A DNA stretch of 64,000 bases from Streptomyces sennicomposti (GTDB taxonomy: Bacteria; Actinomycetota; Actinomycetes; Streptomycetales; Streptomycetaceae): positions 17,973 through 81,972 of the forward strand of contig NZ_JAIOAB010000032.1 in NCBI RefSeq assembly GCF_019890635.1, read 5' to 3'. The translations under genes and the position numbers were made by a program. The notes under the pieces were generated by a model. That model was not told where the DNA came from and made no database searches. It saw only the letters and a list, made by a program, of their open reading frames with translations. How positions within the stretch are numbered: the stretch's first letter is position 1; each line of letters opens with the position of its first letter. Shown one piece after another: positions 17,409 through 25,928 of this stretch.

Positions 17409-18251
17409 TCAGCACGGCTCGGCCGCGGGTGTGGCCGCGTGGGGTGTGTGGTGCTGGATCTCATGCCGGTGCGGCCGCCGGTCGGGGGTCCGTGCGGGCC
17501 GGTTCCGGCCGACCTCGTGGTCGGACAGCGGGCCCACCTCCCAGCCGGCGTCGCGGCAGGCGGTCACCAGGGCGGGCAGCGCGCCGAGGGCCGCGTGCCA
17601 GCAGCCGGGCGCGGAGGCCCGGTCGGAGTCGTGCAGCAGGACCGTGCCGCCGCCGCGCACGTCCGCACCGAGCGTGGCCTCGACCGAGGCGGGCGTGGCC
17701 TCCGCCGTCCAGTCCCGGCCCCAGGCGGTCCACAGCACCGGACGCAGACCGAGCCGCCGGGCCGCCGCCCAGCGGCCGCCGGTGAGGATGCCGTAGGGCG
17801 GCCGGTACCAGACCGGGCGGGTCCCCGTGACCTCGTGCACGGCGCGCACCGCCCGCGCGGTCTCCCTGAGGTCGCGGCCGGGTGCGGGCAGCCAGGGGCG
17901 GCTGTGGGTCCAGCCGTGCACGCCGAGTTCGTGGCCCCGCCCGGCGATGTCCCGGGTGAGTTCCGGATGGCGGACGGCGCTCTCACCGAGGACGAAGAAG
18001 GTGGCGCACACGCCGAGCCGGTCGAGTTCGTCCAGGAAACGGGGCGTGGACGCGGGATCGGGGCCGTCGTCGAAGGTGAGCGCCACATGAGCCGGGTGGC
18101 CGAGGCCGGCCAGGCGCGGAAGGCAGACGGAGCGGAAGCGGGGCAGCCAGGTGGCGGCCGGGACGATGTGCGCGGCGATGACGGCGGCGAGCGGCGCCAG
18201 GGCCGCCGCGACCGTCCGCGCGGTGCCGCCGCCCGGTGCTGTTCCTCCCAC
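17409..18251 (-). CDS. polysaccharide deacetylase (NodB/CE4 family), membrane-anchored
   Basis: This 280-aa protein begins with a membrane anchor or signal (about residues 12-34) followed by a NodB domain. CE4 motifs are visible: motif 1 LTFDDGPDP with the catalytic Asp, motif 2 GVHGWTHSRPW with the metal histidines, motif 3 RPPYGI, and motif 5 LLHDSDR. Substrates of the family are N-acetylated glycans such as peptidoglycan or chitin oligomers; the exact one is unknown. GTG 18251 has GGGGAG 6 bases upstream. The C-terminal 35 residues are His/Pro/Arg-rich and probably disordered. Confidence 0.88.
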   Translation of the reverse strand: MGGTAPGGGTARTVAAALAPLAAVIAAHIVPAATWLPRFRSVCLPRLAGLGHPAHVALTFDDGPDPASTPRFLDELDRLGVCATFFVLGESAVRHPELTRDIAGRGHELGVHGWTHSRPWLPAPGRDLRETARAVRAVHEVTGTRPVWYRPPYGILTGGRWAAARRLGLRPVLWTAWGRDWTAEATPASVEATLGADVRGGGTVLLHDSDRASAPGCWHAALGALPALVTACRDAGWEVGPLSDHEVGRNRPARTPDRRPHRHEIQHHTPHAATPAAEPC

Positions 18252-18422
18252 TGTCTGCTCCCCTCTGCTCCGCTCCGGTCGGAGCTTCGCTGTTCCAGTC
18301 GGAACTTCACTGCTCCGGTCCGGGCTCTCTGTTCCGGTTTCCGGGCTTCTCTGTTCCGGTCCGGGCTTCTTCGGTGCCGGTCCGGGCTGTTCGGATGTCG
18401 TTCAGGTCCGTTCGGATGTCGT
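18252..18422. repeat. slippage-type repeats between deacetylase and DMT genes
   Basis: CTGTTCCGGTCCGGG and related words recur from 18262 to 18390, and GTTCGGATGTCGTTCAGG is repeated in tandem (period 19) up to the stop codon of the DMT gene. No coding bias is seen. Confidence 0.6.
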
Positions 18423-19430
18423 TCAGGCCCGTTCGGGTGTCGCTCGGGTGCTCTCGGTCGCGGCCGGTGCTTCGCGGCGTCGTCCGTCCCGCCCGGCCAC
18501 GGGGCGAGAGGTCGGCGCGGGTCGGGCGTCCCACTCGCCCGAGACCTCGGGGCAGCGGGCCAGGCCGACCGTGCCCGCCGCGATCAGGGCGACGCCGGCC
18601 GCCTCGGGCAGGACGCGCGCGCCCAGCGCGATGTGCTCCCCGAACAGCGCCCAGCCGAGCGCCGTGCTGGTCAGCGCGTCCCCCAGGGTGAGCGCGGGCT
18701 GGGAGGCGACCAGGGTGCCGGCGCGGAAGGCGCACTGGAGCAGCCCGAAGGCGGCGAGGCCGGTGACGGCGGTGGCGTACGTCGTCCAGTGCGCCGCCAG
18801 TGCCGCCGGGCCCTCGGGAATACGTCCCGTGACCTCCTTCAGGAGCGCGGCCGTCGCCGCGAACAGCACGGCGGAGGCCACGCCGAGGACGGCGGCCCGG
18901 GGCGCGGCGCGGACGAACCTTGCGACCACGGCCAGGACGAGCACCGCGCATCCCACGCCCACGGCGACCGGGAACCAGCGGGACGCGTCGGCGGTGGCCC
19001 GCCCGGCGGACGGGGCGGCGGCGCCGAGAAAGAGGGCGAGGCCTGCGGCCAGCGCCAGGAAGGACAGCCAGGTGGTCCGGCCCGGGCGGCGGTGGAAGGC
19101 GGCCCCGCCGATGGCGAGCATGAACAGCAGTTCGCTCGCCAGCAACGGCTGGACGACCGAGAGGCTCCCCACGGCGAGCGCGGCGGCCTGCGCCACGGCG
19201 GACCCGGCCAGCAGCCCGGCCCCGGCCAGCCACGACAGCCGCCGATCACGACGGGACGGGCCGGACGGCTCGTCAGCACTGTCCGGACCGTCCGGACCGT
19301 CCGGGTCGTCCTTCGGTTCCGTCGCCGCATGCCCCTGCCCCGGCTCCATCGCCGCGCGCCGCATCAGGACCGAGGCGGCGGCGTTGGCGCAGGCGGCGAG
19401 CAGGGCGAGGAGGACGGTGAGCGCGTTCAC
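18423..19430 (-). CDS. DMT/EamA-type membrane transporter
   Basis: This 335-aa membrane protein shows nine or ten hydrophobic helices and the pseudo-repeat structure of the drug/metabolite transporter superfamily. The first helix carries ALLAACANAAASVLMRRAA and the last pair LGWALFGEHIALGARVLPEAAGVALI. An acidic insertion (EPKDDPDGPDGPDSADEPSG) after helix 1 comes from short DNA repeats, and the hydrophilic 50-residue tail is probably cytoplasmic. GTG 19430 is preceded by GAGAGGAG, which overlaps the stop codon region of the SDR gene, so the two are co-translated. Substrate unknown. Confidence 0.85.
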   Translation of the reverse strand: MNALTVLLALLAACANAAASVLMRRAAMEPGQGHAATEPKDDPDGPDGPDSADEPSGPSRRDRRLSWLAGAGLLAGSAVAQAAALAVGSLSVVQPLLASELLFMLAIGGAAFHRRPGRTTWLSFLALAAGLALFLGAAAPSAGRATADASRWFPVAVGVGCAVLVLAVVARFVRAAPRAAVLGVASAVLFAATAALLKEVTGRIPEGPAALAAHWTTYATAVTGLAAFGLLQCAFRAGTLVASQPALTLGDALTSTALGWALFGEHIALGARVLPEAAGVALIAAGTVGLARCPEVSGEWDARPAPTSRPVAGRDGRRREAPAATESTRATPERA

Positions 19431-19440
19431 CCCGCTCCTC

Positions 19441-20289
19441 TCAGCCGAAGCGCGAGGCGAGCCGGCGGTACAGGGCGGGGGCCGCGCCGCGCACCCGGCC
19501 GGGGACCCGCGTCCAGCCGGGCACGTACACCTCGTCCCGGCCGCGCGCGACCGCCTCCCACACCGCGTCGGCGACCCGGCCGGCCGGGACGGGCTTGGGC
19601 CGGGAGCGCCGGTAGGGCACGCCGCGGCGGTCGAAGAACGGGGTGTCCACGACGCCGGGCACGACATGGCTGATGCCCACCCCGGTGCCCCGCAGTTCGT
19701 AGCGCACGGCGTCGGCGAAGGCGCTCAGCGCGGCCTTGGTGGCGGAGTAGACCGCCTCGTCGCGCACCCCGACCGTGCCCGCCAGGGAGCCGATGATGAC
19801 CACGCGGCCGGCGCCCTGGCCGACCATGGCGGGCAGCAGCAGCCGTACGAGCCGCAGGGTGGCGAGGACGTTGACGTCGAACATCTCGTCGATGGTGTGC
19901 TGCGGCATGGTGTGGAACGGTCCGGCCCAGCCGATGCCCGCGCCGGCCACCAGCAGGTCCACCCGGCCGACGCTGTCCAGTGCGAACTCGGCGAGCCGGT
20001 GCTCGGCGTCCGGCCCGGACAGATCCGCCGGATAGGCGAGCGCGGAGGTGCCCCGGGCGACTTCCTCCAGTCGGGTGCGGTCGCGTCCGTTGAGGACCAG
20101 GTGCCAGCCGCCCTCCGCGGCGAGCCGGCGGGCGACGGCCGCGCCGATCCCTGAGGAGGCGCCGGTCACGAGCGCGCCCCCGCCGAGCGGTGTGCCGTCG
20201 GCCGCGTGGCGGCGCGAGGTGCGCGCCGCCGCCGGGGCCTCGACCGGGGTCCTGGAGCCTGACCGGACGCGGGAAGGGGCTTGGGACAT
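19441..20289 (-). CDS. short-chain dehydrogenase/reductase
   Basis: This 282-aa classical SDR has the cofactor motif TGASSGIG near residue 42, NAG-type motif VAGAGIGWAG, and the catalytic Tyr-x-x-x-Lys in VYSATKAALS with the upstream serine in IIGSLAGTVG. The basic residue after the second strand (LNGRDRTRL) suggests NADP(H). The first 34 residues are a low-complexity extension. The C-terminal part (RRSRPKPVPAGRVADAVWEAV) is like SDRs acting on lipids or ketones at membranes. It is co-transcribed with the downstream DMT transporter; no pathway is evident. Confidence 0.88.
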   Translation of the reverse strand: MSQAPSRVRSGSRTPVEAPAAARTSRRHAADGTPLGGGALVTGASSGIGAAVARRLAAEGGWHLVLNGRDRTRLEEVARGTSALAYPADLSGPDAEHRLAEFALDSVGRVDLLVAGAGIGWAGPFHTMPQHTIDEMFDVNVLATLRLVRLLLPAMVGQGAGRVVIIGSLAGTVGVRDEAVYSATKAALSAFADAVRYELRGTGVGISHVVPGVVDTPFFDRRGVPYRRSRPKPVPAGRVADAVWEAVARGRDEVYVPGWTRVPGRVRGAAPALYRRLASRFG

Positions 20290-20460
20290 CGGAGCGCACC
20301 TCTGGGTCGACGGTGACCGTGGGCCGCCGGTGCGGCCCCGGCGGTCCGGGACGGCCGTGCCGGGGGTGAGGTATCCCGGGGGCCGGAACCGAAACGCTGG
20401 AACGGTCGGGGTTGCGGGGCTGTTCGTTTGACTGCGCTGGGTGAGGGTTACTCACTTCCA

Positions 20461-21768
20461 GTGTCGTCCCAAACACCCGCGCCGCCACCCCTGCCCGCCG
20501 CCCGGGGCCCCCGGAGGGAACAGGCGTACGACCAGTCGTCCGACTCGGAGGCCGCACGGCTGCTGATCGTCAGCGCGAGCATGGGCTCGGGACATGACAC
20601 GGTGGCCGCGGAGCTGGCGCGCCGGGCCCGCGCCGCCGGCAAGGAGGCGCAGGTCGTCGATGTGCTGGCCCTGCTGCCGTACGGCCTGGGGGACGGACTG
20701 CGCGGTTTCTACCAGACCGCCGTCCGGCACTGTCCATGGGTCTACGCGGGCATCTACGACTTCTTCCTGAGGCCGGGCACCCGCCCCCGGCCGAGCGGCA
20801 CCCCGCTGGCCCGGCTGGCGAGCGGCCGGCTGCTGCGGCTGGTGCGCGAGACGCGCGCGGACGTCGTCGTGCCCGTCTTCCATCTGGCGGCGCAGCTGAC
20901 CGGGCATCTGCGGGCCCGCGGGGCGCTGCGGGTGCCCAGTGCGGTGGTCGTGGTGGACTTCGCGGTGCACCGGCAGTGGCTCCATCCGGGCAACGACCTG
21001 CATCTGTGCGTCACGGACGAGGCCGCCGACGAGGTGCGCAGCGCGCTCGGCCGACCGGCGGAGGCGCCGGGTCCGGTGGTGGCTCCGGACTTCTTCGGCA
21101 CCGGGCCGGGGGCGGCCGGGTCGGGTGGTGTCGAGCCGGGGGCGTCGGAGGCTGGGACGGTCGGGTCGGGGGCGGTCGGGTCGGGGGCGTCCTGGGCTGG
21201 GGCGGGCGGGTCGTGGGCTGGGGCGGGCGGGTCGGCCGGGTGGCCGGACCGGTTCGAGCGGTTCGGTGGTGGGCGGCCCGCCGTGCTGCTGTCGGCGGGC
21301 GCCTGGGGCGCGGGGGCGGATCTGGCGGGCACCGCCCGGCTGCTGGCCGGGCACGGTTTTCTGCCGGTCGTGCTGTGCGGGCGCAACGAGCGGCTGCGCC
21401 GCGCCCTGTCCGCCGTGCCCGGCGTCCTCACCCCCGGCTGGGTGACGGACATGCCGGAACTGCTGCGCGCGTGCGCCGCCCTGGTGGACAACGCGGCCGG
21501 GCAGACCGCCGTGCAGGCCCTCGCCGCGTCGCTGCCGGTCGTCGGATACCGGCCGCTGCCCGGGCACGGCGCGGAGGGCGTACGCCGGATGGCGGCACTC
21601 GGGGTGTCCGACCACGCCCCGGACGAGGCCGCCCTGCTGCGGTCCCTGTCCCGCCTCACGACGGACGGCCCGGAGCGCGCGCGGCGGATCGCGGCCGGGC
21701 ACGCGCTGTTCCGCGGGGACGCGCTGACCCACGTCGTACGCGCCGGGACGGCCGGCGGACCTTCGTAA
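20461..21768 (+). CDS. MGDG synthase/MurG-like (GT28) glycosyltransferase
   Basis: This protein of about 435 aa combines the N-terminal fold of processive diacylglycerol glycosyltransferases (LLIVSASMGSGHDTVAAELARRA, then the donor-independent HLAAQLTGHLRARG) with a C-terminal GT28 half (LLSAGAWGAGADLAGTARLL, VLTPGWVTDMPELLRACAALVDNAAGQTAVQALA). Sugar and acceptor are unknown; a glycolipid role is likely. The linker between halves (about residues 220-262) is a Gly/Ala/Ser/Trp repeat from 21-bp DNA repeats. Start is uncertain: GTG 20461 gives a normal length, while a TTG at 20428 in the same frame would add 11 residues. Neither has an ideal ribosome site. Confidence 0.82.
   Translation: MSSQTPAPPPLPAARGPRREQAYDQSSDSEAARLLIVSASMGSGHDTVAAELARRARAAGKEAQVVDVLALLPYGLGDGLRGFYQTAVRHCPWVYAGIYDFFLRPGTRPRPSGTPLARLASGRLLRLVRETRADVVVPVFHLAAQLTGHLRARGALRVPSAVVVVDFAVHRQWLHPGNDLHLCVTDEAADEVRSALGRPAEAPGPVVAPDFFGTGPGAAGSGGVEPGASEAGTVGSGAVGSGASWAGAGGSWAGAGGSAGWPDRFERFGGGRPAVLLSAGAWGAGADLAGTARLLAGHGFLPVVLCGRNERLRRALSAVPGVLTPGWVTDMPELLRACAALVDNAAGQTAVQALAASLPVVGYRPLPGHGAEGVRRMAALGVSDHAPDEAALLRSLSRLTTDGPERARRIAAGHALFRGDALTHVVRAGTAGGPS
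21110..21240 (+). repeat. in-frame repeat inside the glycosyltransferase linker
   Basis: TGGGCTGGGGCGGGCGGGTCG is present twice in tandem (21 bp) and is preceded by TCGGGGGCGGTCGGG words. It stays in frame and expands the linker between the two Rossmann halves. Confidence 0.7.
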
Positions 21769-21840
21769 ATCCGCAAGGACCCGCAAGCCTGTAGCTCCAC
21801 GGCCCCGCAGGCCCGCCGCCCTCTAGCCCACAGCCCCCCA

Positions 21841-21877
21841 GCCCCGCAGCCCCGCAGCCCCGCAGCCCCGCAGCCCC
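21841..21877. repeat. 8-bp tandem repeat GCCCCGCA x4.6
   Basis: The unit GCCCCGCA is repeated four times plus a partial copy immediately downstream of the RpiB-type gene and the glycosyltransferase gene, which converge here. Confidence 0.85.
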
Positions 21878-21883
21878 AGGACC

Positions 21884-22354
21884 CTACGAACGCCCCGTAC
21901 GGTCCTCGTCCCTGCGGGCGTCCATGCGGGCGATCCGGGCGACGTTCTCCCGGTCGTCGCTGTCCTGGCTCGGCTCGGCGGCGAACCAGGCGTCGAGTAT
22001 CTCGGTCAGCAGCGGCTCGGAGGTCAGACGCAGGCCGAGGGCGAGGACATTCGCGTCGTTCCAGCGGCGTGCGCCGTCGGCCGTGTAGGCGTCGGTGCAC
22101 AGGGCGGCGCGTATGCCGGGCACCTTGTTGGCGGCGATGGACGCGCCGGTGCCGGTCCAGCAGCAGACCACGGCCTGGTCGGCCCGGCCGTCGGCGACGT
22201 CCTGGGCCGCGGCCTGCGAGCACGCCGCCCACTGGGGGTCGGCGCCGGGCCGCAGCGCGCCGTGGGTGATCACCTCGTGGCCGCGTTCGCGCAACCGGGC
22301 CACCAGGGCTCGGGCCACGGGTTCGTCCATGTCGGAGGAGACGGAGATCCGCAT
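21884..22354 (-). CDS. RpiB/LacA/LacB-family sugar-phosphate isomerase
   Basis: This 156-aa protein carries the family core CCWTGTGASIAANKVPGIRAALCTDAYTADGARRWNDANVLALG, with the catalytic cysteine and the phosphate-binding loop. Ribose-5-phosphate isomerase B and its relatives interconvert aldose and ketose phosphates. The N-terminal RISVSSDMDEPVARALVARLRERGHEV replaces the usual GADHAG with SSDMDEP, so the substrate may differ from ribose 5-phosphate; many actinomycete relatives of this kind are not true RpiB. The start at 22354 has a weak GGGAC site. It lies downstream of the kinase gene, separated by a minisatellite. Confidence 0.85.
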   Translation of the reverse strand: MRISVSSDMDEPVARALVARLRERGHEVITHGALRPGADPQWAACSQAAAQDVADGRADQAVVCCWTGTGASIAANKVPGIRAALCTDAYTADGARRWNDANVLALGLRLTSEPLLTEILDAWFAAEPSQDSDDRENVARIARMDARRDEDRTGRS

Positions 22355-22433
22355 GTCCCGGAGCGTAACGCCCGACGCCGGGGCGTCGACACCTCTGAAC
22401 TCCCAGGGTCCGGAGGCGACCAGGCACCGGGCC

Positions 22434-22535
22434 GGCACAGGACCCGGACCCGTGCAGGAACCGGACCGTTGCAGGAACCGGACCGTTGCAGGACCCGGAC
22501 CGGCGCAGGACCCGGACCGGCGCAGGACCCGGACC
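22434..22535. repeat. 17-bp minisatellite, six units
   Basis: Six tandem 17-bp units of consensus G(T/G)(T/C)GCAGGA(A/C)CCGGACC run without gaps between the kinase stop codon and the RpiB-type gene. Units 5 and 6 are identical, indicating recent slippage. Confidence 0.92.
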
Positions 22536-22539
22536 GTTC

Positions 22540-23673
22540 CTAGAACAGGTTCATGCCGAGGAGCAGCGCGCAGACGAACAGGGCCGCGCCGCCGAGGACG
22601 GCGAGGACTCGGAAGTGGCGGCGCACCGAAGTGCGCACGCCCGGGCGGCGCGGGGCCACCCGGTGCACGCTCGTGCTCCAGCCGGTGTCCGGCCCGGACG
22701 TCGCGGGCGTGGCGGGGCCTTGGTCCGGGGCGCCCTGGTGGAGCGCCGGTCCGGCGGACGGCTGCTGCGCGCCCCGGTGGCGGCCGGGTCCCGTGTTCCG
22801 CCGGCCCGTCTGCCGGTACGGCTCGACGGCGTCCGGCAGCTCCGGCGGCAGCGGTTCGGGTGCGCCGCGCCAGGCGCCGCTGCGGAACCAGTCCGCCGCC
22901 TGCCGGGCGGTGGGGCGGTCCTCGGGGCGCTTGGCGAGCATACTCAGCAGATACGCCTCGAAGGCGGGCGGCAGCGCGGCGCCCCGCTGGTGCGGCGGGA
23001 CGGGCGGGGCGTCGACGTGCTGGTAGAGCAGCGCGGTCGGGGTGTCGGCCTCGAAGGGCGGGTGGCCGACGGCCAGCTGGTAGAGGACGCAGCCGAGCGA
23101 GTACATGTCGGAGGCGGAGGACGCCGGGGTGCCGATGGCGCGTTCGGGCGCCAGGTACAGGCCGGTGCCGACGATCTGGCCGGTGGTGGTGAGGCCGGCG
23201 GAGGGGTCGTCCACGAAGCGGGCGATGCCGAAGTCGGCTATGCGTATGGTGCCGTGGCGGTCGCTCAGCAGGTTGCCGGGCTTGACGTCGCGGTGCACGA
23301 TGCCCTGTTCGTGTGCGGCGGCGAGCCCTTCGGCGGCCTCCTGGGCGACCTGGGCCAGCCGGTCGGCGTGCAGCGGGCCGCCGCCGGTCAGCTCGGCGGC
23401 GAGGCTGCCGCCGTCGACCAGTTCCATGACGAGGAAGCAGCGGCCTTCCCAGGTTCCGAAGTCGAGGGTGCCGACGACGTTGGGGTGGTTGAGCCGGGCG
23501 GAGGTCTGCGCCTCCAGCCGGAACCGCGCCTCGGCCGACGCGTCGGCCACGTCGTTCAGCAGCACCTTGACCGCGACCGGCCGGCCGAGCACCTCGTCCT
23601 GGGCGTGCCAGACCTCGCCCATACCGCCGCGCCCGATGACCGTGTGCAGCCGGTACCGATCCGCCACCAGCAC
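22540..23673 (-). CDS. eukaryotic-type Ser/Thr protein kinase
   Basis: This 377-aa kinase has a full catalytic domain (residues 1-265): P-loop GRGGMGEVW, VAVKVLL with the ATP-binding Lys, the catalytic loop IVHRDVKPGNLL, the metal-binding DFG, and APERA. A proline-rich juxtamembrane linker of about 80 residues leads to one C-terminal membrane span (LAVLGGAALFVCALLLGMNLF) that ends the protein, so there is no extracellular PASTA or sensor domain. The kinase is therefore tail-anchored with the catalytic part in the cytoplasm. Start codon is GTG at 23673. Targets unknown. Confidence 0.92.
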   Translation of the reverse strand: MLVADRYRLHTVIGRGGMGEVWHAQDEVLGRPVAVKVLLNDVADASAEARFRLEAQTSARLNHPNVVGTLDFGTWEGRCFLVMELVDGGSLAAELTGGGPLHADRLAQVAQEAAEGLAAAHEQGIVHRDVKPGNLLSDRHGTIRIADFGIARFVDDPSAGLTTTGQIVGTGLYLAPERAIGTPASSASDMYSLGCVLYQLAVGHPPFEADTPTALLYQHVDAPPVPPHQRGAALPPAFEAYLLSMLAKRPEDRPTARQAADWFRSGAWRGAPEPLPPELPDAVEPYRQTGRRNTGPGRHRGAQQPSAGPALHQGAPDQGPATPATSGPDTGWSTSVHRVAPRRPGVRTSVRRHFRVLAVLGGAALFVCALLLGMNLF

Positions 23674-23969
23674 CCGTAGACCGCCTCAATCCCCGAAGTC
23701 CCACCCTCATGACCGCGCCCCCGGTGACGGGCGCGGCGGCAGCCGGACACCGCTTCCGGGTCGCGGCAACCGGCCCATCTTAACGATCACTTGGCGTGCC
23801 GCCGACCGTCGCCTCGCCTCCGGTACGGCGGCCTGCGGGCGTTCGGTGCGCCCCACTGAACCCTTATGAGTGAAAAGCAGGAAGTCGCTTCTCGTACAAA
23901 TATGTAGAACTGATCATGTATGTCATCGTCGCCGTACCCGCTGATCCGCACGGGAAAGGGAGGACGATC

Positions 23970-24158
23970 TTGGACCCATTGACCTGGCTGCTCATCCCGT
24001 TGGCGACCGTGTTCATGGCGAGCGTGTGGAGTTGCTGCGCCGGGCGCTCGCGGCGTACCGACGTCTGGTCGGACGTGCAGCGCTACGACCAGGTGCGGGC
24101 GGCGCTGGAGCGCGCCGCGAACTCCGAGGTGCCGGTGGGCTCCGCCTCGCGCGGCTGA
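23970..24158 (+). CDS. small single-span membrane protein
   Basis: This 62-aa protein opens with one membrane segment (PLTWLLIPLATVFMASVWSCC), followed by a basic cytoplasmic stretch and an amphipathic helix (DVWSDVQRYDQVRAALERAAN). TTG 23970 is chosen because GGGAGGA lies 5 bases upstream; an ATG 54 bases upstream (23916) is in frame but has no site. It is not tightly linked to any neighbour. The function is unknown, and its length makes it easy to miss. The preceding 296 bases (23674-23969) hold no gene. Confidence 0.7.
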   Translation: MDPLTWLLIPLATVFMASVWSCCAGRSRRTDVWSDVQRYDQVRAALERAANSEVPVGSASRG

Positions 24159-24254
24159 ACGGCTGCCGCCCGCCTCGGCGCTCTGTCCCGGGTGCGGGTC
24201 CGTGGGGGCCGGGCGCGCGGTTCCCCGCGCCCCTCCCGGGGCGCGGTCACCGCC

Positions 24255-25763
24255 TCAGGCCCCGTACCTGGCCCGCAGCTCGCGCTTGAGGACCTTCATG
24301 CTCGGGCCGAGCGGCAGGGCGTCCACGAACTCCACGCGGCGCGGGTACTTGTGCCGCCCCAGCCGCTCCTTGGACCACGCGGTCACCTCGTCCGGGTCGG
24401 CCGGTGCGCCCGGCGCGGGGACGATCACCGCGCACACCTCCTCGCCGTGCAGTTCGTCCGGCAGGCCGATGACGGCCGCCTGGCCGACGCCGGGGTGGCG
24501 CAGCAGCACCTCCTCGACCTCGCGCGGATAGACGTTGTAGCCGCCGCGGATGATCACGTCCTTCTTGCGGTCGACGATCCTGAGGAAGCCCTCGTCGTCC
24601 TTGGTGCCGAGGTCGCCGGTGCGGAACCAGCCGTCGACCAGCGCCTCGGCTGTGGCCTCGGGGCGGCCGAGGTAGCCGGAGAAGACGTTGTGGCCGCGGA
24701 TGACGACTTCGCCGAGTTCGCCGGGCGGCAGCAGTTCGACGCGGTCCTCGGTCTCGGCGCGGGCGATCTCCACGTCCACGCCCCACAGCGGGTGGCCGAT
24801 GGTGCCCGGCTTGGTTCCGAACCAGGGCTGGTTCACGCTGGCCGTCGGGGAGGTCTCGGACAGGCCGTACCCCTCGTAGATCGTGGCCCCGAACGCCGCC
24901 TCGAAGCGTTCCAGCACCGCGACCGGCAGAGAGGCGCCGCCGGACACGCACACCCGCAAATCGGGCAGCGTGTCGGCGTCGGCCGCCGCGGCGGCGAGCG
25001 AGACGAACATGGTCGGCACGCCGTGGAAGGTGTTGACGCCCTCCTTGACCATCAGCTCGATGGCGCGCGCCGCGTCGAAGCGGGGCAGCAGCACGAGGGT
25101 CGCCCCGGCCCGCCAGGTGGAGTTCATGGAGACGGTCTGGCCGAAGGCGTGGAAGAGGGGCAGGGCGCCGAGCGCGATGTCGTCGGGGCGGATGTCGTTG
25201 GCGTCGAAGGCGTTGACGGTGGCGTTCATCACCAGGTTGAAGTGGCTGAGCACGGCGCCCTTGGGGACGCCGGTGGTGCCGCTGGTGTAGAAGACGACGG
25301 CCGGGTCGTCGGCGGCGCGGGTGAGGTAGGACGGCAGCGGTTCGGCCTCGGCGGCGAGCTTGTCCAGCTCCGCGCCGAGGGTGACGACCCGGACCCCGAC
25401 GGCGTCCGCGGCGGCGCCGCCCGTGGCCGCCTGGGCCGGGTGGCACAGCAGCAGGCCGGCGCCGCTGTCCTTCAGGACGTGCTCGACCTCCGCCGCCGAC
25501 AGCAGCAGGTGCACCGGGACGACGACCGCGCCGGCGGCGACGATCGCGTAGTACGCCAGCGGGAACTCGGCGGTGTTCGGGGCCATCAGCGCGACCCGGT
25601 CCCCCGGTCGTACGCCGAGTTCCACCAGGGCGCCGGCCTGTGCGCGGGCCCGCCGCCACACCTGGTCGAAGGTGAGCCTCAGATCGCCTTCGACCAGGGC
25701 GGTGCGGTCGGGGCGGCGCTTGGCGTTCTCGGCGAGGATCGCGGCGACGGAGAGGGTTGCCAT
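24255..25763 (-). CDS. long-chain/medium-chain acyl-CoA synthetase (fatty-acid-CoA ligase)
   Basis: This 502-aa ANL-superfamily enzyme activates a carboxylic acid with ATP and CoA. AMP-binding motifs are complete: FYTSGTTGVPKGAVLSH (P-loop), YEGYGLSETSP, the hinge region FRTGDLGTKDDEGFLRIVDRKKD, and the catalytic lysine in KVLKRELR near the C-terminus. GGYNVYPREVEEVL is typical of fatty-acyl ligases. It follows the thiolase gene on the same strand, fitting a fatty-acid degradation pair. The 165 bases between them carry a long palindrome that may control or separate expression. Confidence 0.9.
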   Translation of the reverse strand: MATLSVAAILAENAKRRPDRTALVEGDLRLTFDQVWRRARAQAGALVELGVRPGDRVALMAPNTAEFPLAYYAIVAAGAVVVPVHLLLSAAEVEHVLKDSGAGLLLCHPAQAATGGAAADAVGVRVVTLGAELDKLAAEAEPLPSYLTRAADDPAVVFYTSGTTGVPKGAVLSHFNLVMNATVNAFDANDIRPDDIALGALPLFHAFGQTVSMNSTWRAGATLVLLPRFDAARAIELMVKEGVNTFHGVPTMFVSLAAAAADADTLPDLRVCVSGGASLPVAVLERFEAAFGATIYEGYGLSETSPTASVNQPWFGTKPGTIGHPLWGVDVEIARAETEDRVELLPPGELGEVVIRGHNVFSGYLGRPEATAEALVDGWFRTGDLGTKDDEGFLRIVDRKKDVIIRGGYNVYPREVEEVLLRHPGVGQAAVIGLPDELHGEEVCAVIVPAPGAPADPDEVTAWSKERLGRHKYPRRVEFVDALPLGPSMKVLKRELRARYGA

Positions 25764-25862
25764 GGAGGGGTACTTCCTTTGGTGCGGCTTCGTTGCGGCT
25801 CGTGGTCGTGCTGGTCCTTGTGGGACGCCCCCGTCGGCGTACGTACCCGTGGGTATGGGCTG

Positions 25863-25925
25863 TACATACTGGTACGTACAGGTCTACATACTGGTACGTA
25901 CAGGTCCTGTACGTACCAGTATGTG
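25863..25925. repeat. 39-nt perfect palindrome overlapping a direct repeat
   Basis: The 22-bp unit TACATACTGGTACGTACAGG+TC occurs twice in tandem (25863-25884, 25885-25906). The second copy forms with the following bases a perfect inverted repeat: arm ACATACTGGTACGTACAGG, one central T, and the complementary arm (25886-25924). GTACGTAC cores resemble TetR-family operators, and the RNA would form a 19-bp hairpin just after the thiolase stop codon. It could be a terminator, an operator for the ligase gene, or both. Confidence 0.8.
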
Positions 25926-25928
25926 CGG

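Noticed and set aside
22434..22535. possible CRISPR array
   Set aside because: The 17-bp units are contiguous with no spacers and there are no cas genes, so it is a minisatellite.
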